Program-made: the position numbers and the translations under genes | The notes under the pieces: generated by a model | The model's input: only the letters and a program-made list of their open reading frames with translations | Database searches by the model: none | Told to the model about the DNA's origin: nothing | DNA from: Streptomyces speibonae | GTDB lineage: Bacteria; Actinomycetota; Actinomycetes; Streptomycetales; Streptomycetaceae | Direction: 5' to 3' | NCBI GenBank assembly: GCA_000715605.1 | Contig: KL568549.1 | Coordinates: forward strand, 32,406 to 39,732 | DNA length: 7,327 bases | In this document: positions 1 to 7,327 of the stretch, one piece after another | How the letters are laid out: each line of letters starts with the position of its first letter | How positions within the stretch are numbered: position 1 is the first letter of the stretch

Positions 1-47
1 CGTCCCGCGGCCGCGGCCGCGGCCGTCCCTCGGGGAAGCGCCGATGA
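1..47 (+). CDS. secF: SecF C-terminal tail (partial, 5' end outside window)
   Basis: The reading frame beginning at base 3 encodes the short basic tail SRGRGRGRPSGKRR and ends in TGA at 45-47. An Arg/Gly/Lys-rich C-terminus of this kind, directly before apt and relA, matches the end of SecF in Streptomyces, and SecF precedes apt in the conserved actinobacterial gene order. SecF is the inner-membrane partner of SecD that uses the proton-motive force to assist Sec-dependent protein export. The tail would lie in the cytoplasm after the last membrane segment. Its stop overlaps the apt start as ATGA (44-47), which suggests translational coupling in one operon. Only 14 residues are visible, so the identification rests on context and on recognising the tail, not on a catalytic or membrane motif. 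Confidence 0.7.
   Translation, partial: SRGRGRGRPSGKRR
6..23 (+). repeat. Three tandem copies of CGCGGC within the secF tail
   Basis: The hexamer CGCGGC occurs at 6-11, 12-17 and 18-23. In the secF frame it encodes three Arg-Gly pairs. Gain or loss of one unit would add or remove one Arg-Gly pair without shifting the frame. Confidence 0.8.
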
Positions 48-592
48 CCGGCGCCGTCGACGTCACGGCCCTGCTCCTCAGCCGGATCCGTGATGTGGCC
101 GACTACCCGGAGCCGGGGGTGATGTTCAAGGACATCACCCCGCTCCTGGCCGACCCCGACGCGTTCACCGCGCTCAGCGAGGCCCTCGCCGGCATCGCCC
201 GGAGCACCGGCGCCACCAAGGTCGTCGGTCTCGAGGCCCGGGGCTTCATTCTCGGCGCCCCGGTCGCGGTCCGGGCCGGGCTCGGCTTCATCCCCGTACG
301 CAAGGCGGGCAAGCTCCCCGGAGCGACCCTCCGCCAGGCCTACGACCTGGAGTACGGCTCCGCCGAGATCGAGGTGCACGCCGAGGACCTGAGCGCCGGG
401 GACCGCATCCTGGTGGTCGACGACGTCCTCGCCACCGGAGGCACCGCCGAGGCGTCCATCCAGCTCATCCGCAGGGCGGGCGCCGACGTCGCGGGCCTCG
501 CCGTGCTGATGGAGCTCGGCTTCCTCGGCGGCCGGGCCCGGGTGGAGCCGGCCCTGGCGGGTGCCCCGCTGGAGGCGCTGCTCACCGTCTGA
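44..592 (+). CDS. apt: Adenine phosphoribosyltransferase
   Basis: This 182-residue cytosolic type I phosphoribosyltransferase converts adenine and PRPP to AMP and pyrophosphate, salvaging purines. Motifs seen are the N-terminal APT signature YPEPGVMFKDITPLL (21-35), GLEARGFILG (62-71), the flexible-loop segment VRKAGKLPG (85-93), and the PRPP-binding loop VVDDVLATGGTA (124-135) with its two acidic residues and TGGT turn. The length matches the usual 170-185 residues and no key residue is missing. The ATG at 44 is preceded by GGGGAAG (32-38) at 5-nt spacing and overlaps the secF stop by 4 nt, so apt is probably translated by coupling. A strong hairpin lies 43 nt after the stop. The adjacent relA consumes purine nucleotides, which suggests linked nucleotide metabolism; that link is inference. 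Confidence 0.97.
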   Translation: MTGAVDVTALLLSRIRDVADYPEPGVMFKDITPLLADPDAFTALSEALAGIARSTGATKVVGLEARGFILGAPVAVRAGLGFIPVRKAGKLPGATLRQAYDLEYGSAEIEVHAEDLSAGDRILVVDDVLATGGTAEASIQLIRRAGADVAGLAVLMELGFLGGRARVEPALAGAPLEALLTV

Positions 593-635
593 CCCGGCCA
601 CCCACCAGGCAGAACACCGCGAAACCGCACCACAC

Positions 636-666
636 GGGCGGACCCGGAGGAATCCGGCGTCCGCCT
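636..666 (+). terminator. Strong hairpin between apt and relA: candidate terminator or attenuator
   Basis: GGGCGGAC (636-643) pairs with GTCCGCCT (659-666) through seven Watson-Crick pairs and one terminal G-U. Above one bulged C (658), CCGGA (644-648) pairs with TCCGG (653-657). The loop is GGAA (649-652), which fits the stable GNRA class, giving 13 pairs in total. No long U-run follows, only TTTCC a few bases on, and U-less hairpins commonly terminate in Streptomyces. It could end most apt transcripts while allowing some read-through into relA, or act as an mRNA stability or processing element. The pairing is seen in the sequence; the function is inferred. Confidence 0.6.
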
Positions 667-695
667 CGTGCGTTTCCTGGGTAGACGGTCCTCAC

Positions 696-767
696 ATCGC
701 TCCGGAGGCGATCCGCGGGGAGGGGATCGCTACCATGGGGGCTCCGGAGCCTGACCGGGGGACCCGG
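696..767 (+). promoter_or_regulatory. Nested dyads in the relA upstream region: candidate operator, promoter or structured leader
   Basis: ATCGC (696-700) is the inverse of GCGAT (708-712), and the overlapping GCGATCC (708-714) is the inverse of GGATCGC (724-730), so the two stems are mutually exclusive. GCTCCGGAG occurs at 699-707 and again at 741-749, where it is part of the perfect palindrome GCTCCGGAGC (741-750). CCGGG (755-759) pairs with CCCGG (763-767) around a 3-nt loop. A further GGATCGC lies at 766-772. A possible -10 hexamer, TACCAT (731-736), follows the second stem, but there is no good -35 at 17-19 nt. If the promoter is there, the 708-730 dyad covers the -35 region and could be an operator. 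If transcripts arrive from apt, the dyads would form alternative RNA stems. Confidence 0.4.
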
Positions 768-787
768 ATCGCGCACGAGGAGTCCTC

Positions 788-812
<25 letters not shown>
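735..812 (+). other. Possible 25-codon upstream ORF overlapping the relA start
   Basis: An ATG at 735 opens a frame that ends in TGA at 810-812, 22 nt beyond the relA TTG and in a different frame. GGAGGGG (719-725) lies 9 nt upstream of the ATG and would serve as a ribosome binding site. The encoded peptide begins [10 protein letters not shown] and resembles nothing I recognise. If translated, ribosomes would run through the relA ribosome binding site and start codon, so it could restrict or couple relA initiation. Against it, the candidate -10 TACCAT overlaps this ATG, so if that promoter is real the ATG would lie upstream of the transcript start. Short ATG frames arise by chance in GC-rich DNA. 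Confidence 0.2.
777..787 (+). promoter_or_regulatory. relA ribosome binding site inside a small dyad
   Basis: GAGGAG (777-782) sits 5 nt before the TTG at 788 and decides the relA start. The stretch GAGGAGTCCTC is an 11-bp dyad centred on base 782. As RNA, GAGG (777-780) can pair with CCTC (784-787) around a 3-nt loop, burying the Shine-Dalgarno core next to a weak start codon. Confidence 0.75.
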
Positions 813-3315
<2,503 letters not shown>

Positions 3316-3316
<1 letters not shown>

Positions 3317-3368
3317 TCACACGGAAGGGGCCCGCACACCGCCGGTGTGCGGGCCCCTTCCGTGTGAC
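3316..3368. terminator. Perfect 25-bp inverted repeat: bidirectional terminator
   Basis: The arm at 3316-3340 is the exact reverse complement of the arm at 3344-3368, with loop GCC (3341-3343). The stem starts at the last base of the relA stop codon and ends 12 nt from the stop of the convergent DUF349 gene. It fills 52 of the 64 nt between the two stops, so it would terminate both transcripts. There is no U-run on either side, as is common in Streptomyces terminators. Confidence 0.9.
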
Positions 3369-3380
3369 GTGCGTGCTCTC

Positions 3381-4610
3381 TCAGCCCCCGAACTCCTGCA
3401 GGCCTTTCAGGGCCTGGTCCAAAAGCGCCTGGCGGCCCTCCAGCTCACGCTCGAGCTTCTCCGCCTTGGCGGTGTTGCCCTGCGCCCGCGCCTGCTCGAT
3501 CTGGCCCTTCAACTTGTCCACGGCGGCCTGCAGCTGACCGGTCAGCCCCTCGGCACGCGCGCGTGCCTCCGGGTTCGTCCGGCGCCACTCGGCCTCCTCG
3601 GCCTCCTGCAGGGCCCGCTCCACGGCGTGCATCCGGCCCTCGACCTTCGGACGGGCGTCCCTCGGCACATGGCCGATGGCCTCCCAGCGCTCGTTGATCC
3701 CGCGGAAGGCCGCCCGCGCGGCCTTCAGATCCGTGACCGGCAGGAGCTTCTCGGCCTCCCCGGCCAGCTCCTCCTTCAGCTTCAGGTTCTCCGCCTGCTC
3801 CGCGTCACGCTCGGCGAAGACCGCGCTGCGCGCGCCGAAGAAGACGTCCTGGGCGCCGCGGAAGCGGTTCCACAGGTCCTCCTCGTGCTCGCGCTGGGCC
3901 CGGCCCGCGGCCTTCCACTCCGCCATCAGCTCGCGGTAGCGGGCGGCCGTCGGACCCCAGTCCGTCGAACCCGACAGCGCCTCGGCCTCGGCGACCAGCC
4001 GTTCCTTGATCCGGCGGGCCTCCTCGCGCTGCGCGTCCAGCTGCGCGAAGTGCTGCTTGCGCCGCTTGGAGAACGCCGAGCGCGCATGCGAGAACCGGTG
4101 CCACAGCTCGTCGTCGGACTTGCGGTCCAGCCGCGGCAGGCCCTTCCAGGTGTCCACCAGGGCCCGCAGCCGCTCACCGGCCGCCCGCCACTGATCGGAC
4201 TGCGCCAGCTGCTCGGCCTCGGCGACCAGCTCCTCCTTCGCCCGGCGCGCCTCGTCGGACTGCCGGGCCCGCTGCGCCTTGCGCTCCTCGCGACGCGCCT
4301 CCACCAGCTCCACGAGCTTGTCCAGCCGGACCCTGAGGGCGTCCAGGTCACCGACCGCGTGATGGGCGTCCACCTGCTCGCGCAGGTGCTCGATCGCGGT
4401 CTGGGCGTCCTTGGACGACAGGTCGGTGGTCTTCACTCGCTTCTCGAGGAGGCCGATCTCGACAACCAGGCCCTCGTACTTGCGCTCGAAGTAGGCCAGC
4501 GCCTCCTCGGGGGAGCCTGCCTGCCAGGAACCGACGACCTTCTCGCCGTCGGCCGTACGCACGTACACGGTCCCCGTCTCGTCGACGCGGCCCCACGGGT
4601 CGCTGCTCAC
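3381..4610 (-). CDS. DUF349 helical-repeat protein of unknown function
   Basis: A 409-residue soluble protein, highly charged and predicted almost wholly helical, with no signal peptide or membrane segment. After an N-terminal cap (VSSDPWGRVDETGTVYVRT) it carries tandem DUF349-type repeats: residues about 126-188 (DELWHRF, W155 and W170), 203-265 (DLWNRF, W232 and W247) and a diverged third at 279-348 (W309, DLW replaced by KVEG). Residues 62-123 may be a further degenerate copy. The C-terminus (355-405) is a likely coiled coil. The GTG at 4610 is chosen because GGAGGAGG (4615-4622) lies 4 nt upstream and the cap begins there. An ATG at 4718 would add 36 unconserved-looking residues across the presumed promoter. 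It is convergent with relA and downstream of the isomerase gene. The biochemical role of DUF349 proteins is not something I can assign; a scaffold or nucleic-acid-binding role would be speculation. Confidence 0.9.
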   Translation of the reverse strand: MSSDPWGRVDETGTVYVRTADGEKVVGSWQAGSPEEALAYFERKYEGLVVEIGLLEKRVKTTDLSSKDAQTAIEHLREQVDAHHAVGDLDALRVRLDKLVELVEARREERKAQRARQSDEARRAKEELVAEAEQLAQSDQWRAAGERLRALVDTWKGLPRLDRKSDDELWHRFSHARSAFSKRRKQHFAQLDAQREEARRIKERLVAEAEALSGSTDWGPTAARYRELMAEWKAAGRAQREHEEDLWNRFRGAQDVFFGARSAVFAERDAEQAENLKLKEELAGEAEKLLPVTDLKAARAAFRGINERWEAIGHVPRDARPKVEGRMHAVERALQEAEEAEWRRTNPEARARAEGLTGQLQAAVDKLKGQIEQARAQGNTAKAEKLERELEGRQALLDQALKGLQEFGG

Positions 4611-4614
4611 AGCG

Positions 4615-4622
4615 CCTCCTCC
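4615..4622 (-). promoter_or_regulatory. Strong ribosome binding site deciding the DUF349 gene start
   Basis: Read on the minus strand, GGAGGAGG precedes the GTG at 4610, with 4 nt between them (7 nt from the upstream GGAGG). No comparable site was seen before the longer ATG frame at 4718. Confidence 0.8.
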
Positions 4623-4685
4623 ACATGATGCCGTCGAAGGGGCCTGTGAGCTCCCCCGGGCATCGTCCACAGTTTCGTCACGGCC

Positions 4686-4715
4686 AACATAGGCGACCGA
4701 CGGGACGCCTGTCCG
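4686..4715 (-). promoter_or_regulatory. Candidate vegetative promoter for the DUF349 gene
   Basis: On the minus strand, CGGACA (4715-4710) and TATGTT (4691-4686) are separated by 18 nt. Each matches four of six bases of the -35 TTGACA and -10 TATAAT consensus. This would start transcription about 70 nt before the GTG. The 138-nt gap to the isomerase gene is large enough to hold a separate promoter. It is a consensus match only. Confidence 0.4.
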
Positions 4716-4721
4716 CATCCC
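4702..4721 (-). terminator. Weak hairpin downstream of the isomerase gene
   Basis: On the minus strand, GGGATGC (4721-4715) pairs with GCGTCCC (4708-4702) through seven pairs, one of them G-U, around a 6-nt loop. It lies 27 nt after the isomerase stop and overlaps the candidate -35 element above. It might reduce read-through, but it is modest and could be chance in GC-rich DNA. Confidence 0.25.
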
Positions 4722-4748
4722 GCGCGACCGAAATTCCGCAGTTGGGGG

Positions 4749-5570
4749 TCAGGATTTGGTGACGGTCGCCTTGTCGATCACGACCGTCGCGTTGGGCGCC
4801 CCGTCACCGGCTCCGGTGCTCTCCCCGGCGTCGGCGATTTTCTTCAGCACCTTCATGCCGGCCTCCGACACGGTGCCGAACGGTGTGTAGCTGGGCGGCA
4901 GCGGACTGTCCTGGTAGACCAGGAAGAACTGGCTGCCTCCACTGTCCTTCTGCCCGGTGTTGGCCATCGCGACCGTGCCCGCCGGGTAGACGTTGTCCTT
5001 CAGGCTCTCGTCCTTCAGGTTCTCGTCCGGGATCGTGTAGCCGGGACCACCGGTGCCGGTGCCCGTCGGGTCGCCGCACTGCAGCACGTAGATGCCGTTC
5101 GTGGTCAGCCGGTGGCACTTGCTGTGGTCGAAGTAGCCCTTCTCCGCGAGGAACGCGAAGGAATTGACCGTGTGCGGGGCCGCCGACGCCTTCAGCGCCA
5201 CGTCTATCGCGCCGCAGGTCGTGTCGAGCGTCATGGTGTACTTCGCCGACTTGTCGATGGACATCGCCGGCTCCTTCTTCCACGTCTGCGACTCCACCTC
5301 GCCCTTCGCGGGCTTGTCGCACGGGTCCGGCGCCTTGCTGGTCGGCGGCGCGCTCGGCGACACCTCCGCGTTCGCGTTCGCCTTGTCGTCGTCCTGCTCC
5401 AGCGCCCCGGTCGCGTACAGCGCGCCGCTGCCCACGAGGACCACGCCGAGCACCGACGCGATCACCGCGTTGCGGATCCGCGCCTTGCGGCGCGCCTCGG
5501 TGCGCCGCTGCTGCTGCCGCAAGAACTTCTCCCGGGCGAGCTGACGCCGCCGCTGTTCCTGGCTGACCAC
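4749..5570 (-). CDS. Membrane-anchored cyclophilin-type peptidyl-prolyl cis-trans isomerase
   Basis: A 273-residue protein that would catalyse cis-trans isomerisation of prolyl bonds during protein folding. Residues 1-33 are strongly basic (13 Arg/Lys) and probably cytoplasmic. Residues 34-57 form one membrane span (NAVIASVLGVVLVGSGALY...) with no lipobox Cys. A Pro/Ser/Asp linker follows (58-105), then an extracytoplasmic cyclophilin domain (about 108-273). Cyclophilin landmarks are HR (153-154, catalytic Arg), LQCGDP (163-168, in place of the usual QGGDP with the Gln kept), AMANTG (201-206), GGSQFFLVYQD (211-221) and PFGTV (230-234). The usual Trp of the cyclosporin pocket is absent, as in many bacterial members. 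Cysteines at 84, 119, 152 and 165 are all outside the membrane and could form disulphides. The start is a GTG with GAGGAGAG (5577-5584) upstream. It is the counterpart of mycobacterial ppiB by position. Confidence 0.92.
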   Translation of the reverse strand: MVSQEQRRRQLAREKFLRQQQRRTEARRKARIRNAVIASVLGVVLVGSGALYATGALEQDDDKANANAEVSPSAPPTSKAPDPCDKPAKGEVESQTWKKEPAMSIDKSAKYTMTLDTTCGAIDVALKASAAPHTVNSFAFLAEKGYFDHSKCHRLTTNGIYVLQCGDPTGTGTGGPGYTIPDENLKDESLKDNVYPAGTVAMANTGQKDSGGSQFFLVYQDSPLPPSYTPFGTVSEAGMKVLKKIADAGESTGAGDGAPNATVVIDKATVTKS

Positions 5571-5610
5571 CGGGTTCTCTCCTCATGCGTCTCGTGTGCC
5601 GGCCGGTACG

Positions 5611-5622
5611 CGTGCGTGCGTG
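5611..5622. repeat. Short CGTG tetranucleotide repeat
   Basis: Three exact CGTG units (5611-5622), flanked by CG on both sides, lie in the leader of the isomerase gene. The run is short and has no evident function. Confidence 0.6.
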
Positions 5623-5663
5623 CGGTGAGCCGACCGCTGCGTGTGCCCCGTACCGTATATGGG

Positions 5664-5694
5664 TTGGCTGAGGAATCGGCAGCGCCGGTAGGCT
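5664..5694 (+). promoter_or_regulatory. Candidate promoter for the hydrolase-hisS pair
   Basis: TTGGCT (5664-5669) and TAGGCT (5689-5694) are spaced by 19 nt. They resemble the -35 TTGAC and -10 TANNNT elements used by the main Streptomyces sigma factor. Transcription would begin near 5701 and give a leader of about 50 nt before the GTG at 5753. This is a pattern match only. Confidence 0.45.
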
Positions 5695-5752
5695 CTGACC
5701 ACGGGCGCAGCCCGTCGCAAGCCTCCCGTACCGATACAAACGAAGGACGATC

Positions 5753-6460
5753 GTGCTCATTGCCGGGTTCCCCGCCGGCGCCTGGGGGACGAACTGTTAT
5801 CTCGTCGCCCCGGCCGCCGGTGAGGAGTGCGTGATCATCGACCCCGGCCACCAGGCCGCCGACGGCGTCGCCGAGGCGGTCCGCAAGCACCGGCTCAAGC
5901 CCGTCGCCGTCGTCCTCACCCACGGCCACATCGACCACGTCGCCTCGGTCGTCCCGGTGTGCGGAGCGCACGACGTACCGGCCTGGATCCACCCCGAGGA
6001 CCGGTACATGATGAGCGACCCCGAGAAGGGCATGGGCCGCGCCATCGGCATGCCGCTCATGGGCGAGCTGACCGTGGGGGAGCCGGACGACGTCAGGACG
6101 CTCACCGACGGCGCCGAGCTGAAGCTGGCCGGCCTGGACCTCTCCGTCGCGCACGCACCGGGCCATACCAAGGGGTCGGTGACCTTCGGCCTGCCCGAGG
6201 CGGCGGACATCCCGCCGATCATGTTCTCGGGCGACCTGCTGTTCGCCGGCTCCATCGGACGCACCGACCTGCCCGGCGGTGACATGGCCGAGATGCTCGA
6301 CTCGCTGGCCCGCGTGTGCCTGCCGCTCGACGACTCGACCGTGGTGCTGTCCGGCCACGGCCCCCAGACGACCATCGGCCAGGAGCGCGCCACCAACCCG
6401 TATCTGCGGCAGGTGGCCGCCGGCCAGGGAGCACCCGAGGCTCCCCGACGAGGAATGTGA
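5753..6460 (+). CDS. Metallo-beta-lactamase-fold hydrolase, glyoxalase II-like
   Basis: A 235-residue cytosolic metal-dependent hydrolase. The metal-binding set is complete: THGHIDH (56-62, giving H57, H59, D61 and H62), H138 in HAPGHT, D161 in FSGDLLF and H202 in SGHGP. The segment [13 protein letters not shown] (164-176) is typical of the glyoxalase II/YcbL-like branch. It lacks the C-terminal helical domain that binds glutathione in classical glyoxalase II, and Streptomyces use mycothiol, so the natural substrate is unknown; a thioester, persulfide or other small-molecule ester is possible. The GTG start has AAGGA (5743-5747) 5 nt upstream. hisS follows by 11 nt or overlaps by 4, so the two are almost certainly cotranscribed. 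The same pairing is known in mycobacteria, where this gene is called a possible glyoxalase II. Confidence 0.93.
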   Translation: MLIAGFPAGAWGTNCYLVAPAAGEECVIIDPGHQAADGVAEAVRKHRLKPVAVVLTHGHIDHVASVVPVCGAHDVPAWIHPEDRYMMSDPEKGMGRAIGMPLMGELTVGEPDDVRTLTDGAELKLAGLDLSVAHAPGHTKGSVTFGLPEAADIPPIMFSGDLLFAGSIGRTDLPGGDMAEMLDSLARVCLPLDDSTVVLSGHGPQTTIGQERATNPYLRQVAAGQGAPEAPRRGM

Positions 6461-6471
6461 CGAGACCTTCC

Positions 6472-7327
6472 GTGAGCACCTTCAAGGCCCCCAAGGGCAC
6501 GTACGACCTGATCCCGCCGGACAGCGCCAAGTACCTCGCCGTCCGCGAGGCCATCGCCGCCCCGCTGCGCGGCTCCGGCTACGGCTACATCGAGACGCCC
6601 GGCTTCGAGAACGTCGAACTGTTCGCCCGCGGCGTCGGCGAGTCCACCGACATCGTCACCAAGGAGATGTACGCCTTCGAGACCAAGGGCGGCGACCGGC
6701 TCGCCCTGCGCCCCGAGGGCACCGCCTCCGTGCTGCGCGCGGCCCTGGAGGCCAACCTGCACAAGGCGGGCAACCTGCCGGTCAAGCTCTGGTACTCCGG
6801 CTCGTACTACCGCTACGAGCGCCCGCAGAAGGGCCGCTACCGCCACTTCTCCCAGGTCGGTGCCGAGGCGATCGGCGCGGAGGACCCGGCGCTCGACGCC
6901 GAGCTGATCATCCTCGCCGACCAGGCCTACCGCTCGCTGGGCCTGAGCGACTTCCGCATCCTGCTCAACAGCCTGGGCGACAAGGAGTGCCGCCCGGTGT
7001 ACCGGAGCGCGCTGCAGGACTTCCTGCGCGGTCTCGACCTCGACGAGGACACCCTGCGCCGCGCGGAGATCAACCCGCTGCGCGTGCTGGACGACAAGCG
7101 CGAGTCGGTGCAGAAGCAGCTGACCGGCGCCCCGCTGCTGCGCGACTACCTCTGCGACGCCTGCAAGGCCTACCACGAGGAGGTGCGCGAGCTGATCACC
7201 GCGGCGGGCGTGGCCTTCGAGGACGACCCCAAGCTGGTGCGCGGACTCGACTACTACACCCGGACGACCTTCGAGTTCGTCCACGACGGTCTCGGCTCCC
7301 AGTCCGCGGTGGGCGGCGGCGGCCGCT
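6472..7327 (+). CDS. hisS: Histidyl-tRNA synthetase (3' end outside window)
   Basis: The first 285 residues of a class II aminoacyl-tRNA synthetase that charges tRNA-His; full-length enzymes have about 420. Seen are the N-terminal [14 protein letters not shown] (8-21), LRPEGTA (79-85), the motif 2 region [19 protein letters not shown] (108-126), and the HisRS-specific [14 protein letters not shown] (255-268) with the family's catalytic Arg at 257. The window ends in GGGGR, normally followed by Tyr-Asp. Missing are motif 3 and the anticodon-binding domain. The start chosen is GTG 6472, which gives [12 protein letters not shown] as I recall for Streptomyces HisRS. The alternative GTG 6457 would overlap the hydrolase stop as GTGA and add five residues. 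The site before 6472 (GAGA, 6462-6465) is weak, so coupling to the hydrolase gene is likely. Its product lowers the pool of uncharged tRNA that activates RelA, though that is general physiology rather than evidence of co-regulation. Confidence 0.95.
   Translation, partial: MSTFKAPKGTYDLIPPDSAKYLAVREAIAAPLRGSGYGYIETPGFENVELFARGVGESTDIVTKEMYAFETKGGDRLALRPEGTASVLRAALEANLHKAGNLPVKLWYSGSYYRYERPQKGRYRHFSQVGAEAIGAEDPALDAELIILADQAYRSLGLSDFRILLNSLGDKECRPVYRSALQDFLRGLDLDEDTLRRAEINPLRVLDDKRESVQKQLTGAPLLRDYLCDACKAYHEEVRELITAAGVAFEDDPKLVRGLDYYTRTTFEFVHDGLGSQSAVGGGGR

Larger units (their letters stand above)
5571..5752. promoter_or_regulatory. Divergent intergenic region between the isomerase and hydrolase genes
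   Basis: This 182-nt gap must carry promoters for both directions. It has a lower-GC patch (CCGTATATGGG, 5653-5663) near the middle. On the minus side, TACGGT (5657-5652) could be a -10, but I see no acceptable -35 for it. Between it and the isomerase start lie GCGGT/ACCGC (5622-5626 with 5633-5637) and the palindrome CCGGCCGG (5599-5606), which would sit in the mRNA leader. Confidence 0.6.

Noticed and set aside
3345..4628. 427-codon plus-strand frame opposite the DUF349 gene
   Set aside because: It begins inside the terminator hairpin, is a Leu/Arg/Gly-rich composition artefact, and conflicts with clear DUF349 repeats on the minus strand.
4611..4718. 36-residue N-terminal extension of the DUF349 protein from an ATG at 4718
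   Set aside because: It has no good ribosome binding site, reads through the candidate promoter, and the GTG at 4610 has a very strong site directly before it.
6461..6471. T-box or other riboswitch in front of hisS
   Set aside because: Only 11 nt separate hisS from the hydrolase stop, which leaves no room for a leader element.
5797..7284. 495-codon minus-strand frame opposite the hydrolase and hisS
   Set aside because: It spans two genes with intact catalytic motifs on the plus strand and has itself only low-complexity sequence.

Overview
The window is high-GC DNA with strong G/C bias at third codon positions, GTG/TTG starts and U-less terminators, and it encodes proteins that closely resemble those of Streptomyces. 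The gene order is the conserved actinobacterial secF-apt-relA ... ppi ... metallo-hydrolase-hisS neighbourhood, which from general knowledge also exists in Mycobacterium tuberculosis (secD-secF ... apt-relA-ppiB-glyoxalase-like-hisS). The genus call is from recognised protein sequence and synteny. The species cannot be named.

Layout. Positions 1-47 hold the last codons of secF, whose stop overlaps the ATG of apt (adenine phosphoribosyltransferase, 44-592, +). A 195-nt gap follows. It contains a strong GNRA-capped hairpin (636-666) and a dense set of nested dyads in front of relA (788-3316, +). relA is a bifunctional (p)ppGpp synthetase/hydrolase with a TTG start. A perfect 25-bp inverted repeat (3316-3368) separates relA from two genes on the minus strand: a DUF349 helical-repeat protein of unknown function (3381-4610) and, upstream of it, a membrane-anchored cyclophilin-type peptidyl-prolyl isomerase (4749-5570). 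A divergent promoter region (5571-5752) separates these from a plus-strand pair: a metallo-beta-lactamase-fold hydrolase of the glyoxalase II-like type (5753-6460) and hisS, histidyl-tRNA synthetase (6472 to the window edge, incomplete at its 3' end).

How the genes relate. Protein export (SecF), purine salvage and the stringent response sit in one co-oriented block. apt makes AMP from adenine and PRPP, while relA makes and destroys (p)ppGpp from GTP/GDP and ATP in response to uncharged tRNA. hisS makes charged tRNA-His. The cyclophilin faces the extracytoplasmic side, where Sec substrates fold. These functional links are inference from adjacency.

Novelty. This is ordinary core genome. I found no mobile element, CRISPR array, defence island or biosynthetic cluster. 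The points most worth a second look are regulatory: the structured apt-relA intergenic region with a possible overlapping upstream ORF and an SD-burying dyad, plus the uncharacterised DUF349 protein convergent with relA.
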